Shown: one piece after another, positions 44,511 to 54,764 of the stretch
How positions within the stretch are numbered: position 1 is the stretch's first letter
Layout: each line of letters starts with the position of its first letter
Source of the DNA: Dryocosmus kuriphilus
Lineage: Eukaryota; Arthropoda; Insecta; Hymenoptera; Cynipidae
Direction: 5' to 3'
Assembly: GCA_038277395.1 (NCBI GenBank)
Contig: CM076192.1
Location: 13,687,494-13,751,493 of the forward strand
Length of the DNA: 64,000 nucleotides
The notes under the pieces: model-generated
The model's input: only the letters and a program-made list of their open reading frames with translations
Database searches by the model: none
Told to the model about the DNA's origin: nothing
Position numbers and translations under genes: made by a program

Positions 44511-45883
44511 AAAACCCAAAAAATTCCCTAATCTCCCCCCTCATCCCGCCAAGATTGGGAAAGCACAAACCCAAACTCCAAACTGTGACACCTTACTCCA
44601 ATGTTGCATGCCATGTCTCCCGCCTGTGCCATTCTATAATAAACTTGTAACATTTTTTCCATGCATATTATGTAATAGTTTTAAAAAATATTATTGATTT
44701 GATGGTTTTATTGATAATTGTGCCATGTTTCGGGTTCGCACCACGCCGTTAAGAAAGTGACAGTGTACTAAGTTGAAAAATATAAGAAAACAAAGTCAAA
44801 AATAATTAAAATTGAAAATTTAATAGTAGCAAAATCGGGGAAAATAAAAGTGTCAGGAAAGTGATTAATTTAAGAATAAAAGTTTGAATAAAAATAGAAA
44901 AGAAATATTTAAATTGAAAATGGGGTTTCAAAGAAAATAAAATTAAAGGAAAAACTCACAAGTTGAAAAATAAAATGAAAAGAAAAAGTGTTATAAGAAA
45001 ACAAAATTTCGAAAAACTGTTGAAATTAAAAAGGAATAAAATTTTAAAATGGGTTGGGAAGTAATAAAGTTTTGAAACCGTTAAAGGAAAGAATATAATC
45101 GAAAGTTAGAATATAAATAACTTGGGAAACCTACAGAAAGATAAAATTCGCATCAAACGTTTAATTGGGCAGTACAAGGTCACGCTTAATACAGGCAAAA
45201 CAAAGTTGGTTGGGACTAAAATAAATACGATTTTCGAACTCAGAGAGACTGGAAATATAAGTAAAATGCCAGTCTAGAATTTAACTTCAAAGTTAAGAAA
45301 TTTTAACGGAAAGGAATTTGAACATAAGAAAGTGAAATATTCATTGTGAGTGCTTGTTACAAGCCATCAGACGTCACAGAGTGACTAGCTGCGTGACAGG
45401 GGGGATGCAGCGTACGCACGAAATACAGACCGCGGTACGGGAGAGGGTAACTCACCGGACGGCGGGCTGTCCGCGAGGTCGCGAGTACTGAGAGCGCAAA
45501 GGTCACGCGCTGTACTTTACGAACCAGGCTACTTACAGCAAAAAAGAGCAAATTTTCGGATCATACGGATTAATATAATAATCCGAAATATTGAAAATAA
45601 AATTTAAGGTAAAATAGGAAACCCAAAGAGAGAGTTGGCAAGTACGAAGCCAACAGGTTTAAAGGAAAATTATATAGGATGTCCAAATAATAGACGGACA
45701 TCGTGTTATAAAAATAATATATATACTATAGCAATAGGGAACCGTACATGTATATATAGGGTGTCCCCAAAACATTTAAATTACAGGTTAATGTAGTATC
45801 GACGGCTGTACAGCCCAAACAACCGTAGATACTACAAAGGGGGAAGAAAAATAGAATTTATAACGATTGTCCCATCTGTATTA
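44511..45883 (+). other. Long 5' leader of Gypsy B
   Basis: 1.37 kb of A-rich untranslated sequence before gag, with a short GC-rich part at 45355-45540 and a GGAAAATTATATAGGATGTCC motif shared with the leader of copy A (about 17950). No convincing gene. Confidence 0.6.
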
Positions 45884-47934
45884 ATGGAACTCAGATCAGG
45901 GAATTTAAAAATAAGTAAAGACAAAATGCCGAAACAAACGGACATTCAAACCGATCAAGAGAGCCTGGACTTGGAAGGAGCTATAGCACTTCCAACTCCG
46001 GACTCGGGAATAAACACAACATCAAAAATGGGTACAATTCCCAAAATAATAAACCGATCCGTGGGACGAGGTAGGAGTTTTCGTAAGAATAATAACGAAA
46101 CAACAAAAATGGGAAAATCAGGTAGGGACTTGGAAATTACAAACAAAGAACCAAGTAAAATAATTAACCCTTATGCGTCATTAGCTTGGGACCCTACAGA
46201 TTTACCAACACTAAATTTACCCAGGCAACAAGAAAACTTAACAGAGAATCGAGAAATCTTAGGGACGATTAACAATAAAACATTTGAAATTGACTCATTC
46301 TTAGAAAACAACACTCAATTTTTACTAGAGACAGACGAACTCTTAAACAGCGCGGAATATAACGAGTTTATGAATAAACAAAAAGAAAGATTTTTAAAAG
46401 AAAAAATGGAACAATCAAAAATTCGTAGACAAAATCTAAACCCGCAGGCCCATAGTTCATTTACAAAAGAAACAATAGATAGAACAAAACCAGAAAAAAA
46501 ACACCTATAGATAGAAGAAACGAACCACGCAGTAGGTACTCAGTTCAGTTTAACCTTGAAGAAAGACCTAGGGAAACCACTAAGAGTGTAGTAAACAAAG
46601 CGTTAATTAAAAGAAGGGAAAAAGAAACGGACTTCAGAATTTACGACTCTGACTCCAGCGATGACGAGGGATACGATTTAAATTCTAACCGAAACAGATC
46701 TCGCAAAAGTTTGACAACAAGGGAAAGGTCGAATAGACGGTCGCGAAATTTGAGACATAATTCGGAAAGTGAATACGAACCGGAATATAGAAACAACGAA
46801 ACAATTCAAGCGACATATTTCCCATTTGGAATGGTACAAACACCATTCCAAATAATGACAAATTGGCCGGTCAAATTTAGAAATAATAAAGAGGATAGCC
46901 CAGCCAGTTTCCTGGAAGATTTAAGACGATTTAAAAGGGGGTACAAAATAGATGACCGCGACATACTAGAAAATTTAGACGCGGTATTAATTGAGGATGC
47001 ACGGGCTGGTTCTCAATTAATAAAAATTCGTGGAGAAACTTATCCGACTTTTTTGATGATTTCACAAGCGCATACATTGATGAAAGATTTTCGGAAGAGG
47101 TTAGACAGAAGACTAAATTTTGTAACCAAAAAAAGAATCAAGATATCCATACGTATTTAACTGAAATTCGAAAGCTTTTTACAAAATTATACCCTAGAAA
47201 AAGTCTAGAATGGGAATTGCGTAGAACATACGAAAACCTCCGGATAGAATATAAAATGTACATAAAGAGAAACGATTTTCAGACATTTGATGAACTCGAA
47301 GAACTGGGAAAGGAATGGGAAACAGAATTAGTTAAATCGAAAATTAGAGGTCAGGTGTTACAAATAACAGAACCTAAAATAGAGGAAAAAAAGGAACAAA
47401 AGGAAAACAAGGACAAGAATAATTCGGAACCCGATAAAGAGGATAAAAAGGAAAGTAATAACGGGAGAAACTTCAATAATCAAGGTAAAAAGCCTTTTAA
47501 AAAGCGATACCCATACCCACCATTCGGATTTCCATTTTTACCTTTCCAACCTCAATTTCAACAAAATCTAAGACCCAATTTCAGACCTAGAATCCCACCA
47601 GGATTCCAACCAAGATTCCCAAATTACAATCAAATGTTCCCAATGTTTAACCAAATGTCATTAGGAGGGAATCAAAGACCAAATAATCCCATGATAGAAT
47701 TCCCAAGCGAAAAAGAAGAAAGTCCAGGGGGGGAAAATAAAAACAAGAATCCCCAAAAACCAAGCAATGGCGATAAAAATCAAAGCGCAGGGAAAAATAC
47801 AAATCCAGAAAAAACAAAAAAGGGATAATAATAACAGCGATTCGACTTGTTATTATTGTAAAATGCCAGGTCATTTTAAACGAGAATGTCCCTATTATTT
47901 ATATAACCAGGGAAACTACCAGGGCGGATATTAG
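45884..47934 (+). pseudogene. Gypsy B gag with zinc knuckle (frame-broken)
   Basis: Segment 1 (45884-46510) starts MELRSGNLKISKDKMPKQ. The reading then shifts at an A8 run near 46495 and continues (DSDSSDDEGYDLN) through 46711-47035. It shifts again near 47035 and runs (LSDFFDDFTSAYIDERF ... RKLFTKLYPRKSLEWELRR) through 47217-47828, a Lys/Asn/Pro-rich tail (PPFGFPFLPFQPQFQQ), to the knuckle CYYCKMPGHFKREC (C-x2-C-x4-H-x4-C) and a stop at 47934. Structural protein of the particle. The two frame breaks could be real mutations or homopolymer errors, since LTRs are identical. Confidence 0.85.
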
Positions 47935-47991
47935 GCGAAAATAAAATAACACCTAATATCGGAACGCCAGAATATTTAAGCTCGGACAAAG

Positions 47992-50900
47992 ATGAGACCA
48001 CAGAAAGAAACACGTTTTCATCTTATGACTAGATTTGAAAATGAGTCATACAGGATATTAGTAGATACAGGTGCCTCACACTCATACGCAGGAGAAAAAT
48101 TAATTTCAGAAATTAAAAAAGCGAAATTTAGTATCCTCAAACCGGATTCTAATTGGTTATTGGTCGCTAACGGCGGAGAAGCCGAGATAATCGGGCAAGT
48201 AGTAATACCAATTTTAATAGGTAACAAGATTAAGCACGTACTTTTCAGGTTAGTCCCAAAACTTAATTCGTTAGGAATATTAGGCACAGATATGCTGAAA
48301 AGCTTACGAATGACTCTGGACTATGACTCAGAGACCTGGTGGTTGCCAGGTGACCCACCCACGCGCTATCCAATGGAAGCGCAACCCAACTCTCTACCCA
48401 CCCCAATAACAGAAGACTCACTCAAAACCAAAACAGAACCTGAAAGTATGAAAAAGGATAATAAAGGTAAAAAGGATAGTAAGGACAGGATAAATGTAAA
48501 TAGTAGTAATAAGTTAGAAGGTAAAAATGTAGATAGTAGATATAAGTTAGGAAATAAGGATGTAAATAAAACCGACAAGTTTAAACCGAAGTTCGGAGGT
48601 ACGATTAACCTCAAAAGCGATAAAGAATACGACGAAGCGACACGTAATCAGGAAAATAGCGAAATTCCCCTAGTAGCTACAGATCCACAACCTTCCCAAA
48701 AAATAAATAAAATCCAAATTCCTGTAACAAATCCTGACGAGGATATCTCCAATATAATAAATGTTCCCACGAGCAACAAATTCCAACCCTTAGAAGACTT
48801 CCCTACCCAAGAGTCCAACGACAAGACAAACACCCGAGACGCACCTAAAAGTAAAAGTAAGATTAAGAAAAAGAATTCAGATAGAATTAGGAATGAAAAG
48901 GATCAGGAGAATGATAGGAAAAAGGATAACAAGGGTAAGAAAAATAATAAAGAACCGGAAAAGGTTAAAGAATGGGTAGAAAATAAAAACAGAAACCAGT
49001 GGATAAATTTTAAAAATAGGGCAATTCTGTTGAATAATATACAGGATAATCCGGGAATAATTGAAGAAAACAATAGTCGTTCTTCGGAAATTTGTGAAGG
49101 TATTGTTGAACTGAATGACAGTCAACAAACCCAACTAAAAAAATTATTGGAGGATAAAATAAAAATTTACCAGGGAAAGGAACACAGAGCAACACAGTTA
49201 ACAGAACACAGGATAGATGTTCAGGGACATGACCCAATAAAACAACGATATTATAACGTTAGCCCAAAAATAAAGCAGGAAATATTTAAAGAAGTGGATA
49301 AAATGTTAGAACAGGGTATAGTAAGGCACTCCCACTCGGATTGGTCAAATCCGATTGTTATGATTAAAAAACCAAATGGAGAGTATAGATTTTGCCTAGA
49401 TTTTCGCAAGGTTAATAACATAACCAAAAAGGACCTTTATCCCATCCCACTCATGACTGAAATCTTAGACACCCTGAGAACAGCAAGATTCATTTCAAAA
49501 ATCGATTTGAAATTAGCATACTTGCAAATACCCTTGGAGGAAAATTCAAAACCAATCACAGCATTTACAGTACCCGGTAAGGGCATGTTTGAGTTTAACA
49601 GGATGCCATTTGGGCTGACAAATGCGCCAGCCACATTCCAGAGGCTTATGGATAAAATAATAACTCCAGATCTTAAGCCTAATGTGTTTTGCTATTTAGA
49701 TGATATAATCGTAGTCACGGAAAATTTTGAGGATCACCTGAAATATTTAAAAATCGTGTTGGATAAATTAAATAATGCTAGATTGACGATCAGTCCAGAT
49801 AAATGTGAGTTCGGATGTTCGGAAATAAGATACCTCGGATTTAAAGTAAATGAAAAAGGTCTACAGATAGATGACGACAAAATCAAGCCAATCCTTAATT
49901 TTCCTAAACCAAAAAATGTTAAACAAATCCAGCGAATTATAGGAATGACCAGTTGGTACAGGAAATTTATCCCCAATTTTTCTGAAGTAATCGAACCCCT
50001 AAATAGATTGCTAAAAAAGAAACAGGCATGGGAATGGGGTTTGGAACAAGACGAAGCGTTCCAAAAAATTAAAGATCTTCTGACATCAGCACCGATTTTA
50101 ACTTGCCCGGATTTTACGCAACCTTTTCAACTGGAGACAGATGCGAGCAATACGGGCTTAGGAGCCGTACTTGCTCAGAATCTAGAAGGAAGAAATTGTG
50201 TAATAGGTTACGCGAGTAGGGCCCTCAACGACGCGGAAACCCGATATTCGGCATCGGAAAAAGAATGCTTAGCCGTGGTTTGGGCTATTAGGAAATTTAG
50301 ACCATACCTAGAAGGCTATAAATTCAAGGTACTCACGGACCATTTAGCACTAAAATGGCTCCATAACCTCAAAAACCCCACTGGAAGACTAGCCAGATGG
50401 GCATTAGAACTCTTAGAATACGATTATGAGATCGTATATCGAAAAGGTAGCTCAAACGTAGTGCCGGACGCCCTATCTAGGTCTAAAGAAGCAACAAACG
50501 AGGCCGCGTTCGCGTTAGCAAGCAGCACACAAAAACCGAAAACGAACTCGAATGACCAGACGGACGAATGGTACTCCGCGAAAATCAGACAAATTAAAAA
50601 ACACCCGGAAGAACACGAAAATTGGAGAATTAGAGACTCTCAACTATACTTTTATAGAACGGATCCCTTAAAATCCGCACTATTACCAGACTCTGACCCA
50701 TGGAAACTCGTCGTACCAAAAAAGTTGCGAGACCAAGTTCTTAAAGAAAATCACGACAGTACACAAGCGGGACATTTAGGTTCCGAAAAAACACACGCGA
50801 GAATTTCCGAGTACTACTTCTGGCCAGGGATGTATTCGGAGGTAATCAAATACGTGAAAAACTGTACGGTATGTCAAAGAACGAAACCGGGTAACCAGGC

Positions 50901-51813
50901 GAAAATAGGGTTAATGGGAAAAAGGATCATAGAAGAACCTTGGACCATGGTTGCTGCAGACATCATGGGTCCACTACCAACATCAAAAAAGGGAAAAAAT
51001 CAGTATATTTTAGTTTTCGTTGATATTTTCACTAAATGGGTGGAAATTATCCCAATCAAAAAGGCAAACGGAACTACAATAGAGTCAGAATTCCATAAAC
51101 GTGTCATTTCTCGTTGGGGAACACCGCGGATCCTCCACACAGACAACGGAACGGAATTCATAAATAAAACCATTCGCGAACTAACAGAAAAATTCGGTAT
51201 AAGGCATAGCAAGACCCCTAAATACTACCCCCAGGCAAATCCCACCGAAAGGTACAATAGAACAATAAAACAGATTATCAAAGCTTATCTGGAAAATGAT
51301 CACTCTACATGGGACGAAAAAATAGATGATCTACAATTCGCGATTAATACCAGTAAAAATTCAACAACACAATTCACCCCAGCATTTTTAAATCTAGGTC
51401 GCGAACTAGAACCACTCCAGTCGTTGAAAAAAGAACTGGAACCAGATAACGAAATTGAATTCCAAAGTGTAGATAAATGGACAGATAGGTTAAGACGTCT
51501 ACAGGTAATAAAGGAGGAAGTCCAAAAGAATTTGGATCAGGCAAACAATAAACAGGCTAACAGGTATAATTTAAGGAGAAGGGAAATAGAATTCAAAAAA
51601 GGAGATAGGGTTTTAAAAAAGGTCACCAAACTATCTAACAAAGCAGATAAGAAGGCAGGGAAACTTTTTGACCAATATGAAGGTCCATTTATAATTAAGA
51701 AAAAGGTATCTCCTACGATTTATGAGTTAAAAAACCTTAAAGGAAAAAACATAGGGGAATACAATATTAACGATTTAAAATTAGAAACCGTAGATAATAG
51801 TAATGAAGTATAA
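47992..51813 (+). CDS. pol: Gypsy B pol polyprotein (protease, RT, RNase H, integrase), intact
   Basis: 1273 residues without interruption. Aspartic protease ILVDTGAS at residues ~22-29. A long low-complexity Lys/Asn/Asp-rich linker lies at ~145-345. RT begins about 400 (DPIKQRYYNVSPK), with WSNPIVMIKKPNG, KIDLKLAYLQIPL, FGLTNAPATFQRLMDK and catalytic CYLDDIIVV at ~565. RNase H has LETDASNTGLGAVLAQ at ~712 and LTDHLALKWL. The integrase has an H2C2 zinc domain (HLGSEKTHARI ... CTVCQRTKPG, ~925-965), DDE residues in ADIMGPLP (~988), HTDNGTEF (~1050) and NPTERYNRTIK (~1084), and a GPF module (QYEGPFIIKKKV) near the end. All catalytic residues are present. Start chosen at the first Met upstream of protease; a gag-pol frameshift or fusion is possible because gag stops 58 bp earlier. 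Confidence 0.95.
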   Translation: MRPQKETRFHLMTRFENESYRILVDTGASHSYAGEKLISEIKKAKFSILKPDSNWLLVANGGEAEIIGQVVIPILIGNKIKHVLFRLVPKLNSLGILGTDMLKSLRMTLDYDSETWWLPGDPPTRYPMEAQPNSLPTPITEDSLKTKTEPESMKKDNKGKKDSKDRINVNSSNKLEGKNVDSRYKLGNKDVNKTDKFKPKFGGTINLKSDKEYDEATRNQENSEIPLVATDPQPSQKINKIQIPVTNPDEDISNIINVPTSNKFQPLEDFPTQESNDKTNTRDAPKSKSKIKKKNSDRIRNEKDQENDRKKDNKGKKNNKEPEKVKEWVENKNRNQWINFKNRAILLNNIQDNPGIIEENNSRSSEICEGIVELNDSQQTQLKKLLEDKIKIYQGKEHRATQLTEHRIDVQGHDPIKQRYYNVSPKIKQEIFKEVDKMLEQGIVRHSHSDWSNPIVMIKKPNGEYRFCLDFRKVNNITKKDLYPIPLMTEILDTLRTARFISKIDLKLAYLQIPLEENSKPITAFTVPGKGMFEFNRMPFGLTNAPATFQRLMDKIITPDLKPNVFCYLDDIIVVTENFEDHLKYLKIVLDKLNNARLTISPDKCEFGCSEIRYLGFKVNEKGLQIDDDKIKPILNFPKPKNVKQIQRIIGMTSWYRKFIPNFSEVIEPLNRLLKKKQAWEWGLEQDEAFQKIKDLLTSAPILTCPDFTQPFQLETDASNTGLGAVLAQNLEGRNCVIGYASRALNDAETRYSASEKECLAVVWAIRKFRPYLEGYKFKVLTDHLALKWLHNLKNPTGRLARWALELLEYDYEIVYRKGSSNVVPDALSRSKEATNEAAFALASSTQKPKTNSNDQTDEWYSAKIRQIKKHPEEHENWRIRDSQLYFYRTDPLKSALLPDSDPWKLVVPKKLRDQVLKENHDSTQAGHLGSEKTHARISEYYFWPGMYSEVIKYVKNCTVCQRTKPGNQAKIGLMGKRIIEEPWTMVAADIMGPLPTSKKGKNQYILVFVDIFTKWVEIIPIKKANGTTIESEFHKRVISRWGTPRILHTDNGTEFINKTIRELTEKFGIRHSKTPKYYPQANPTERYNRTIKQIIKAYLENDHSTWDEKIDDLQFAINTSKNSTTQFTPAFLNLGRELEPLQSLKKELEPDNEIEFQSVDKWTDRLRRLQVIKEEVQKNLDQANNKQANRYNLRRREIEFKKGDRVLKKVTKLSNKADKKAGKLFDQYEGPFIIKKKVSPTIYELKNLKGKNIGEYNINDLKLETVDNSNEV

Positions 51814-51863
51814 ATAATAGATTTAGAATTTTTTTTTTTTTAACAGGTATATATATAAAAAAA

Positions 51864-52223
51864 ATGGAGGATAACTGGGAAACAAAATTAGAAGAGGCAA
51901 TCTCAGTTCTGGAAAGCAGGGTTGGGGAAATCCAAGACGGACTCCAATGCCGATTTTGTAAAAAATTAATACCTAGAATTATTTACGTTATACACGATTC
52001 ATTCTGTAATGACAGACCATACAGGTCAAAGAATAACTTCACGACTCCAGACCCTGAAAGACAGACTTATATACAGGGGGAATGGGAACTCATTAATAAA
52101 AAGATAAGGAAACTCTTGAACATGGAAATACTGGAAAAAAGTAACGCAAGGGATAGGGAGGAGGAAAATGAATTAGAAATAATAATAGACCAGGAAACCA
52201 TAACAGGCTTAGAACAGGAATAA
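51864..52223 (+). CDS. Gypsy B accessory gene 1: small C2HC zinc-finger protein
   Basis: 119 residues, beginning 50 bp after pol with its own Met (MEDNWETKLEEAISVLESRV). Residues ~32-51 contain CRFCKKLIPRIIYVIHDSFC, i.e. C-x2-C-x11-H-x3-C, a C2HC-type finger. A basic/aromatic stretch (RPYRSKNNF) and TPDPERQTYIQGEWELINKK follow, then an acidic tail. No signal peptide or membrane helix, so not env. A decayed homologue sits at the same place in copy A. The finger spacing is the same as in the next gene, suggesting the two arose by duplication (inference). Possibly nucleic-acid binding; function unknown. Confidence 0.8.
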   Translation: MEDNWETKLEEAISVLESRVGEIQDGLQCRFCKKLIPRIIYVIHDSFCNDRPYRSKNNFTTPDPERQTYIQGEWELINKKIRKLLNMEILEKSNARDREEENELEIIIDQETITGLEQE

Positions 52224-52378
52224 AATTGTGTAACCAGGTAAGATAAATTTTAAGTTTTTTCTTTTTTATTATTGAATGGCAAAAGGCGGGGGAGATGCGA
52301 TATGCAAATCGGACAGACTCCAAAACTAAAGACTCCAGGACGGAAAACAGTGGTGAAATTAATTTCCAGGTTAACAGG

Positions 52379-53122
52379 ATGAGATGTCATTTTTGCCAAA
52401 CGGAGCTGTTGGGGGAAACCCTGACAGCTCACGCCGGCAGGTGCCGGGCGCTGAAGTGGCTCAAGTTGAGGAGGTCGGGCGTGGCGGAGAGAGACATCCC
52501 ATATCATCCCCACCGTCACGTCCGACAAATGCTGGGACCACCACCCACACCACCAGCACAACCAACACCGCCAACACCACCACCACCACCCACACCACCA
52601 ACACCACCAGCACCGCCGACACCACCAGCATCATCACCTCCACCAGAATCGGAGGAGGAGGAGGAAGAAGGGAGGGAAACGGCAGAGGAGGAAGAAGGGA
52701 AAGAAACGGCAGAGGAGGAAATGGAAAGGGTGAAGGGAATGAAGGAAAGGTTATTCGAGCTCAACCTTGAATTCGAGGAGAGGTCCCGACAACACTCCCT
52801 CGAGGTCAAGAGAGAGTTCGAGGAAAGAGCCGAAAAAATAAAGGAAGAAGCAAGGAGAGAGGAAAAGGAAAGGGAAGAGAAGATCGAGTGGGAAAGGGAA
52901 GAAAGTCGGAGAAAGGTAATAGAAAAGAGGAAGAAGGAAGAAGAAGAGAAGGAAAGAAGGAAGGAAGAGGAAAAGAGGGCGGAGGAAGAGTGGAGAAAGG
53001 CAAGGGAGGAAGCAACAAAGGAATGGGAGGAGTATAGGAGAGAACTGAGGAGGAAGAGGAGGACATGTCGATTTATTTTTGAATTCGGGGGGGGGGGGGG
53101 GGGTCGGGAATACGGGGGATAA
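52379..53122 (+). CDS. Gypsy B accessory gene 2: C2HC finger, Pro-rich, Glu-rich and charged-helix protein
   Basis: Start at MRCHFC by analogy with MENQRCHYC of copy A; the frame is open from 52295. Order: finger CHFCQTELLGETLTAHAGRC (C-x2-C-x11-H-x3-C) at ~3-22; ALKWLKLRRSG and a YHPHRHVRQM motif (~40-50); Pro/Thr tract (TPPTPPPPPTPP) ~53-80; Glu-rich stretch ~85-105; then ~130 residues of Glu/Arg/Lys helix (RREEKEREEKIEWEREESRR) likely to form a coiled coil or single alpha-helix. The end reads into a G run (FEFGGGG) and may be altered. Homologue in copy A lacks the Pro tract. No env features. Function unknown; could act as a nucleic-acid-binding scaffold. Confidence 0.78.
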   Translation: MRCHFCQTELLGETLTAHAGRCRALKWLKLRRSGVAERDIPYHPHRHVRQMLGPPPTPPAQPTPPTPPPPPTPPTPPAPPTPPASSPPPESEEEEEEGRETAEEEEGKETAEEEMERVKGMKERLFELNLEFEERSRQHSLEVKREFEERAEKIKEEARREEKEREEKIEWEREESRRKVIEKRKKEEEEKERRKEEEKRAEEEWRKAREEATKEWEEYRRELRRKRRTCRFIFEFGGGGGGREYGG

Positions 53123-53136
53123 AACCGAACCCCATT

Positions 53137-53153
53137 AGAGGGGGGGGGGGGGG
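53137..53153 (+). promoter_or_regulatory. Polypurine tract of Gypsy B
   Basis: AGAG followed by a run of G directly abutting the 3' LTR at 53154. A second G run lies at about 53088-53102. Confidence 0.8.
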
Positions 53154-53557
53154 TGTAACATAAATGTTACATGGCTGCCCGAGCGACGGGACCCTGCGCC
53201 GAACCCGCCCGGGAATCCACGAGGGATCCCGTGCGTGTGGCTGGCGGCGGCTCGCGTCGCTCAGGCAGACACAAGTCAGTCTTGTTGCAAACTCCGAGGA
53301 ATCAGGGTCGGTCTCCGTTAGTCTAGTGCCGTCGCTTGTCGGAACTCATTGTTGTCATCATTACCGTACTCCTCGATATAACCATCGCTTAAAGCACCTG
53401 GAGGTTGATTAATTGGTATATTGCCGGCGTCGCTCGCCCGTTGTAAGTCAAATATATTATTTTCCTGATTTTACTCCCCATTGTTTTATTGTGTTTTCTC
53501 CCCAATTCTTGGCGTCCACTTCCCTATCCCTTCCCCGGTGAGATCCTCTGCTCTACA
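53154..53557 (+). repeat. 3' LTR of Gypsy B
   Basis: 404 bp, same start and end as the 5' LTR and identical by eye; followed by the AGAC target duplication. Confidence 0.95.
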
Positions 53558-53854
53558 AGACATTCCTGAATCGCGGCTTAGTTGTCGAATACTAACATGA
53601 GGGTCATGAGTGACTGCAGCTAAAATTGCGATTTCATTATCAACTCCAGTAACTGTTACTCGATGCTTCCTTTTTTTCGGTTGTACACTTCTGTCAGTGA
53701 TGAAGTTTTGGACAACCTGGTAAAAAGAAGCGCGTGAAGGAACACTTCCTGGAAATCGTTGAGCATAAAGCATGAGAGCATCATTGATATTCCTGCCACT
53801 TTCGCCATAAATGAGAATCATTTCAATCTTCTGTTGTTGAGATAGAATTTCCAT
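53558..53854 (-). pseudogene. Mariner-like transposase, N-terminal helix-turn-helix part
   Basis: Starts MEILSQQQKIEMILIYGESG and contains PGSVPSRASFYQVVQNF and VSIRQLSRDSGMS, the DUF4817-type DNA-binding domain preceding the catalytic domain in this transposase group. It ends at the Gypsy B insertion. The right flank 53855-54655 is the element's terminal region, with minisatellite units at 54215-54300 and a terminus near AACACCCTGTATATATA. Confidence 0.85.
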
Positions 53855-54214
53855 TGTAAAAGTAATGAAGTAAGGTAATGAGGGAATACAGCAACACCCA
53901 AACCAACTCAAACGAACGTGACCAACAGCAATAACCCAAACGAAAGCAACTAATTACGACCAACTGAAATGAACGAAACCAAACACCCAAATCAAATTAA
54001 CACAATCAACCCTCCTAATGAATAAACGTTAATCACGGACAGATGCGGTTATCGCTTGGCTGGAATGTCGTCGAGGATTGTAGACAGTGGACACTCTATG
54101 ATATGTAATGTCTACATCCAAAATCGACTGCCGACAACCAACTGCATTCGGCAAAGGCTTTCTACAGTTTTATGACTTTTACTGTCCCGTTGCCGAAAGT
54201 TCAGGCAACCCGAT

Positions 54215-54655
54215 GGTGAGAGGCGAGGGGACTCACCGAAATCAAGCACCCCGATGGTGAGAGGCAAGGGGACTCTCCGAAATTAAGCACCCCGAAGGGA
54301 AGAGACAACTACTAAGTCCGCGTCGTTATTCCTGGGTAGAGCTAAAAGTAGTGTCAACAATTTCATTTTTCACAATTTCAGCGCCATCTATCGCGAATCG
54401 AAAAAAATTTTTTGAATAAAACTTACGTATTTCATAAAGGAGAATTTGAATCTGTGATAAAAAATTGGGGTTGCCATTTGAAATTACAAAGTTACCCCCA
54501 CCCCTGCCTCCTGGGGTGGGGGCGGGGTGGGGTAAATTTCTTTAAAATCGTTTTTCCCCCTCGAAAGTAAAAAGTTCTTATTCCAGATATTTTTTTCATA
54601 GGATGCGTATTTTTTGAGATATTTCGATGTCTCAAGTTAAAAAAAACACCCTGTA
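54215..54655. repeat. Right terminal region of the split mariner-like element
   Basis: Two units of GATGGTGAGAGGCRAGGGGACTC..AAGCACCCC match, inverted, the minisatellite at 27890-28020. A CTGGGTAGAGCTAAAAGTAG phrase matches the TTTTAGCTTTACCCAG-type sequence beside it in the 27340 element. The element ends near AACACCCTGTATATATATA. Confidence 0.7.
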
Positions 54656-54764
54656 TATATATATATATGATTGCATGAAATGACTGCATGTACATTCAGT
54701 ACTCGCTTAAAATGGTAATTTTTCTCCATGGTTAATTCCTTAATGGTAATTTAATTATTCATTT

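Larger units (their letters stand above)
44091..53557 (+). mobile_element. Gypsy copy B, nearly complete LTR retrotransposon with two extra genes
   Basis: A 9,467-bp element with 404-bp LTRs that appear identical, primer-binding site, gag, pol, two downstream genes, polypurine tract and a 4-bp target duplication AGAC (44087-44090 and 53558-53561). It is inserted in a mariner-like transposase gene. Identical LTRs imply recent insertion, but gag has frame breaks. It has no env-like gene: no signal peptide or membrane segment in the downstream genes. Same family as copy A. Confidence 0.92.

Noticed and set aside
52295..52378. Upstream start for Gypsy B accessory gene 2
   Set aside because: The frame is open, but copy A begins right at the finger (MENQRCHYC), so the Met at 52379 is preferred.
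51864..53122. env gene of an insect errantivirus in Gypsy B
   Set aside because: Neither downstream gene has a signal peptide, furin-like site, fusion peptide or membrane anchor; both are soluble, Cys-finger and charged proteins.
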